Source: Gammaproteobacteria bacterium
GTDB lineage: Bacteria; Pseudomonadota; Gammaproteobacteria; Pseudomonadales; Cellvibrionaceae
Assembly (NCBI GenBank): GCA_004172865.1
Contig: SEBV01000007.1
Coordinates: forward strand, 62,001-126,000
DNA length: 64,000 nt
Direction: 5' to 3'
Positions 62,624 through 64,000 of the stretch are shown here, one piece after another (position 1 is the first letter of the stretch; each line of letters begins with the position of its first letter). The translations under genes and the position numbers were made by a program. The notes below the pieces were generated by a model, which saw only the letters and a program-made list of their open reading frames with translations, made no database searches and was not told where the DNA came from.

Positions 62624-64000
62624 TAATCTCACGTAGCTGTTGTTCAAATTCTGCAATCGGAACCGGGTGGCCAAAATAATATCCCTGAAACATGGGGCAG
62701 CCATTCAGTTCTAAAAATTCTTTTTGCTCTTTGGTTTCCACGCCTTCTGCGAGCACATTTAAATTCATATTTTTTGCCATAGCGATAATCGTACACACGA
62801 TGATGGCATCATTGGGGTCGATAGTAATGTCGCGCACAAAAGATTGATCAATTTTTAATTGATACAAAGGCAATCGTTTTAAATAGGACAACGACGAGTA
62901 ACCTATACCAAAGTCATCCATCGCAAACGAAATTCCGTGGGACTGCAACTCCTGCATTTTTTCAATACTTTGATCCACATTTTTTAGCAGTGAGCTTTCC
63001 GTTAGTTCAAGTTTTAACTGCAGCGGATTAATATTGCTTGTGCGCACAATATTCAATACATCCTCTACAAAATTAACTTGATTAAATTGCACGGGGCTAA
63101 CATTTACAGAAATAGTTAAGTGTGAATAGTTTGAATTATTACTCCATGCAGAAATTTGCGCACAGGCAAATTTAATAACGTCTCGTCCGATGCCCACAAT
63201 TAAACCGGTCTGCTCGGCGACGGGGATAAAATCCGAAGGTGGAATCATGCCTTTGGTCGGATGTTTCCATCGCAACAATAATTCAGCACCTACCGCCTGA
63301 CCGCCGGAATCAACTTGTATTTGATAGTAAGGAATTAGCTGATTTTCAAACTCAAACGCTTTGCGTAAATCCGATTCAATATTCGCACGGGTTTCCAAAC
63401 GCGATTGCATATGTGGATCAAAAAAACGTATGGCGTTACGGCCACTATCTTTTGCTTGATACATAGCAACATCGGCGTGACGCAATAGATCATCTATAGA
63501 GGTTGTATTGCTATTAAATAAATTCACGCCGATGCTAATCGTGCAGTGAAATACGGTTTGCTGAAGCGGATAGGGTAGGTTAATTAATTCGTGCAGCTGT
63601 TCGGCTCGCGTTTTTGCTTCAACAGCTGCCAATTCTGCATCCGTATGGAGATGATCAAACACGACTACAAATTCATCGCCACCGAGTCGTACGGCTAAAT
63701 CGGTCGAGCGAATAAAATTATTAATACGTTCTGCGACTTGAATTAAAAGTTGGTCGCCTATGTGATGCCCGCGCGTGTCATTTAGTAATTTAAAATGATC
63801 GAGATCAATAAATAACAACGCTGCGTGGTCGCCAGTACGAGCACTCTGTGCGGTAATTAATTTTAAGCGATCCAGCATCATGCGTCGGTTGGGAAGACGT
63901 GTTAGGGGATCAAAAAAAGCAAGGTTAAAGATTTTTTCCTGATCATTGGCGCGGCGTAATTCACCTGAAATACGCTCGGCAAAAATCAACATAAGTGATT
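62601..64000 (-). CDS. Diguanylate cyclase/phosphodiesterase (GGDEF-EAL), N-terminus outside the window
   Basis: A c-di-GMP signalling protein. The GGDEF domain has [15 protein letters not shown] and an intact RLGGDEF active site. The EAL domain has AELLLRW (the EAL triplet here reads ELL, with the catalytic Glu retained), [13 protein letters not shown] and the QGYYFGHPV end. The frame is open to the window edge, and [12 protein letters not shown] resembles the linker after a GAF sensor domain, so an N-terminal sensor is likely missing. It may synthesise, degrade or both. Confidence 0.92.
   Translation of the reverse strand, partial: SLMLIFAERISGELRRANDQEKIFNLAFFDPLTRLPNRRMMLDRLKLITAQSARTGDHAALLFIDLDHFKLLNDTRGHHIGDQLLIQVAERINNFIRSTDLAVRLGGDEFVVVFDHLHTDAELAAVEAKTRAEQLHELINLPYPLQQTVFHCTISIGVNLFNSNTTSIDDLLRHADVAMYQAKDSGRNAIRFFDPHMQSRLETRANIESDLRKAFEFENQLIPYYQIQVDSGGQAVGAELLLRWKHPTKGMIPPSDFIPVAEQTGLIVGIGRDVIKFACAQISAWSNNSNYSHLTISVNVSPVQFNQVNFVEDVLNIVRTSNINPLQLKLELTESSLLKNVDQSIEKMQELQSHGISFAMDDFGIGYSSLSYLKRLPLYQLKIDQSFVRDITIDPNDAIIVCTIIAMAKNMNLNVLAEGVETKEQKEFLELNGCPMFQGYYFGHPVPIAEFEQQLREIITLTHKA

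Overview
The window looks like chromosomal DNA of a gammaproteobacterium of the Cellvibrio type. This is inferred from the serine-rich linkers in exported proteins (CotH-like lipoprotein, PL3 pectate lyase, intradiol dioxygenase-like lipoprotein), the plant-polysaccharide lyase, the moderate GC content, and the Pseudomonas-like gene order gacS / cysM / rlmD / relA and lepA-lepB-DUF4845-rnc-era-recO. No species assignment can be made from the sequence alone. No tRNA, rRNA, CRISPR array, prophage or insertion sequence was recognised.

Layout. 1-3.3 kb: the 3' end of fabV, a 5'(3')-deoxyribonucleotidase-like HAD protein, a short signal peptidase I, a PlsC-family acyltransferase and a DUF2789 protein. 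3.4-9.1 kb: the housekeeping operon lepA-lepB-DUF4845-rnc-era-recO. 9.1-19.2 kb: gacS on the minus strand, cysM, a CotH-like lipoprotein, rlmD, relA and a TonB-C protein. 19.2-23.8 kb: a 15-repeat Asp-box propeller lipoprotein, a PL3 pectate lyase and an anchored coiled-coil protein. 23.9-27.6 kb: argS, an enoyl-CoA hydratase and a DECR-like reductase. 27.6-34.1 kb: an RND efflux operon with its TetR gene and two visible operator copies, then OsmC and GST genes. 34.1-40.2 kb: two tandem, nearly identical flavin-dependent halogenase genes with duplicated upstream regions, then argF and argD. 40.7-45.2 kb: a TonB-dependent receptor and hrpB.

45.2-51.3 kb is a one-direction run of small genes around an ECF42-type sigma factor with a C-terminal extension. 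It carries DUF4260, ABM, iron-permease-like, GFA, DUF1428, SnoaL, VOC, SRPBCC, a YciI/DGPF protein and a GyrI-like protein. A TGTCGA-N17-CGAC element lies just after the sigma gene and in front of the second half of the run. 51.4-56.6 kb has a Spy/CpxP-like periplasmic protein, an OprB-like porin, the Tat/lipobox intradiol dioxygenase-like protein and a BaeSR-like two-component system. 56.9-64 kb has grxD, an LpxL-type acyltransferase, corA, small unknowns, queE, queC and a GGDEF-EAL protein that runs off the window.

How the parts fit: much of the window is core translation, stringent response and Gac signalling. The accessory parts concern plant cell-wall use, envelope stress, efflux and small-molecule detoxification. 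The most interesting accessory signals are the ECF42 gene run with its candidate promoter, the duplicated halogenase pair with a hairpin kept in both leaders, and a structured leader in front of queC with a duplicated GGA-containing motif.
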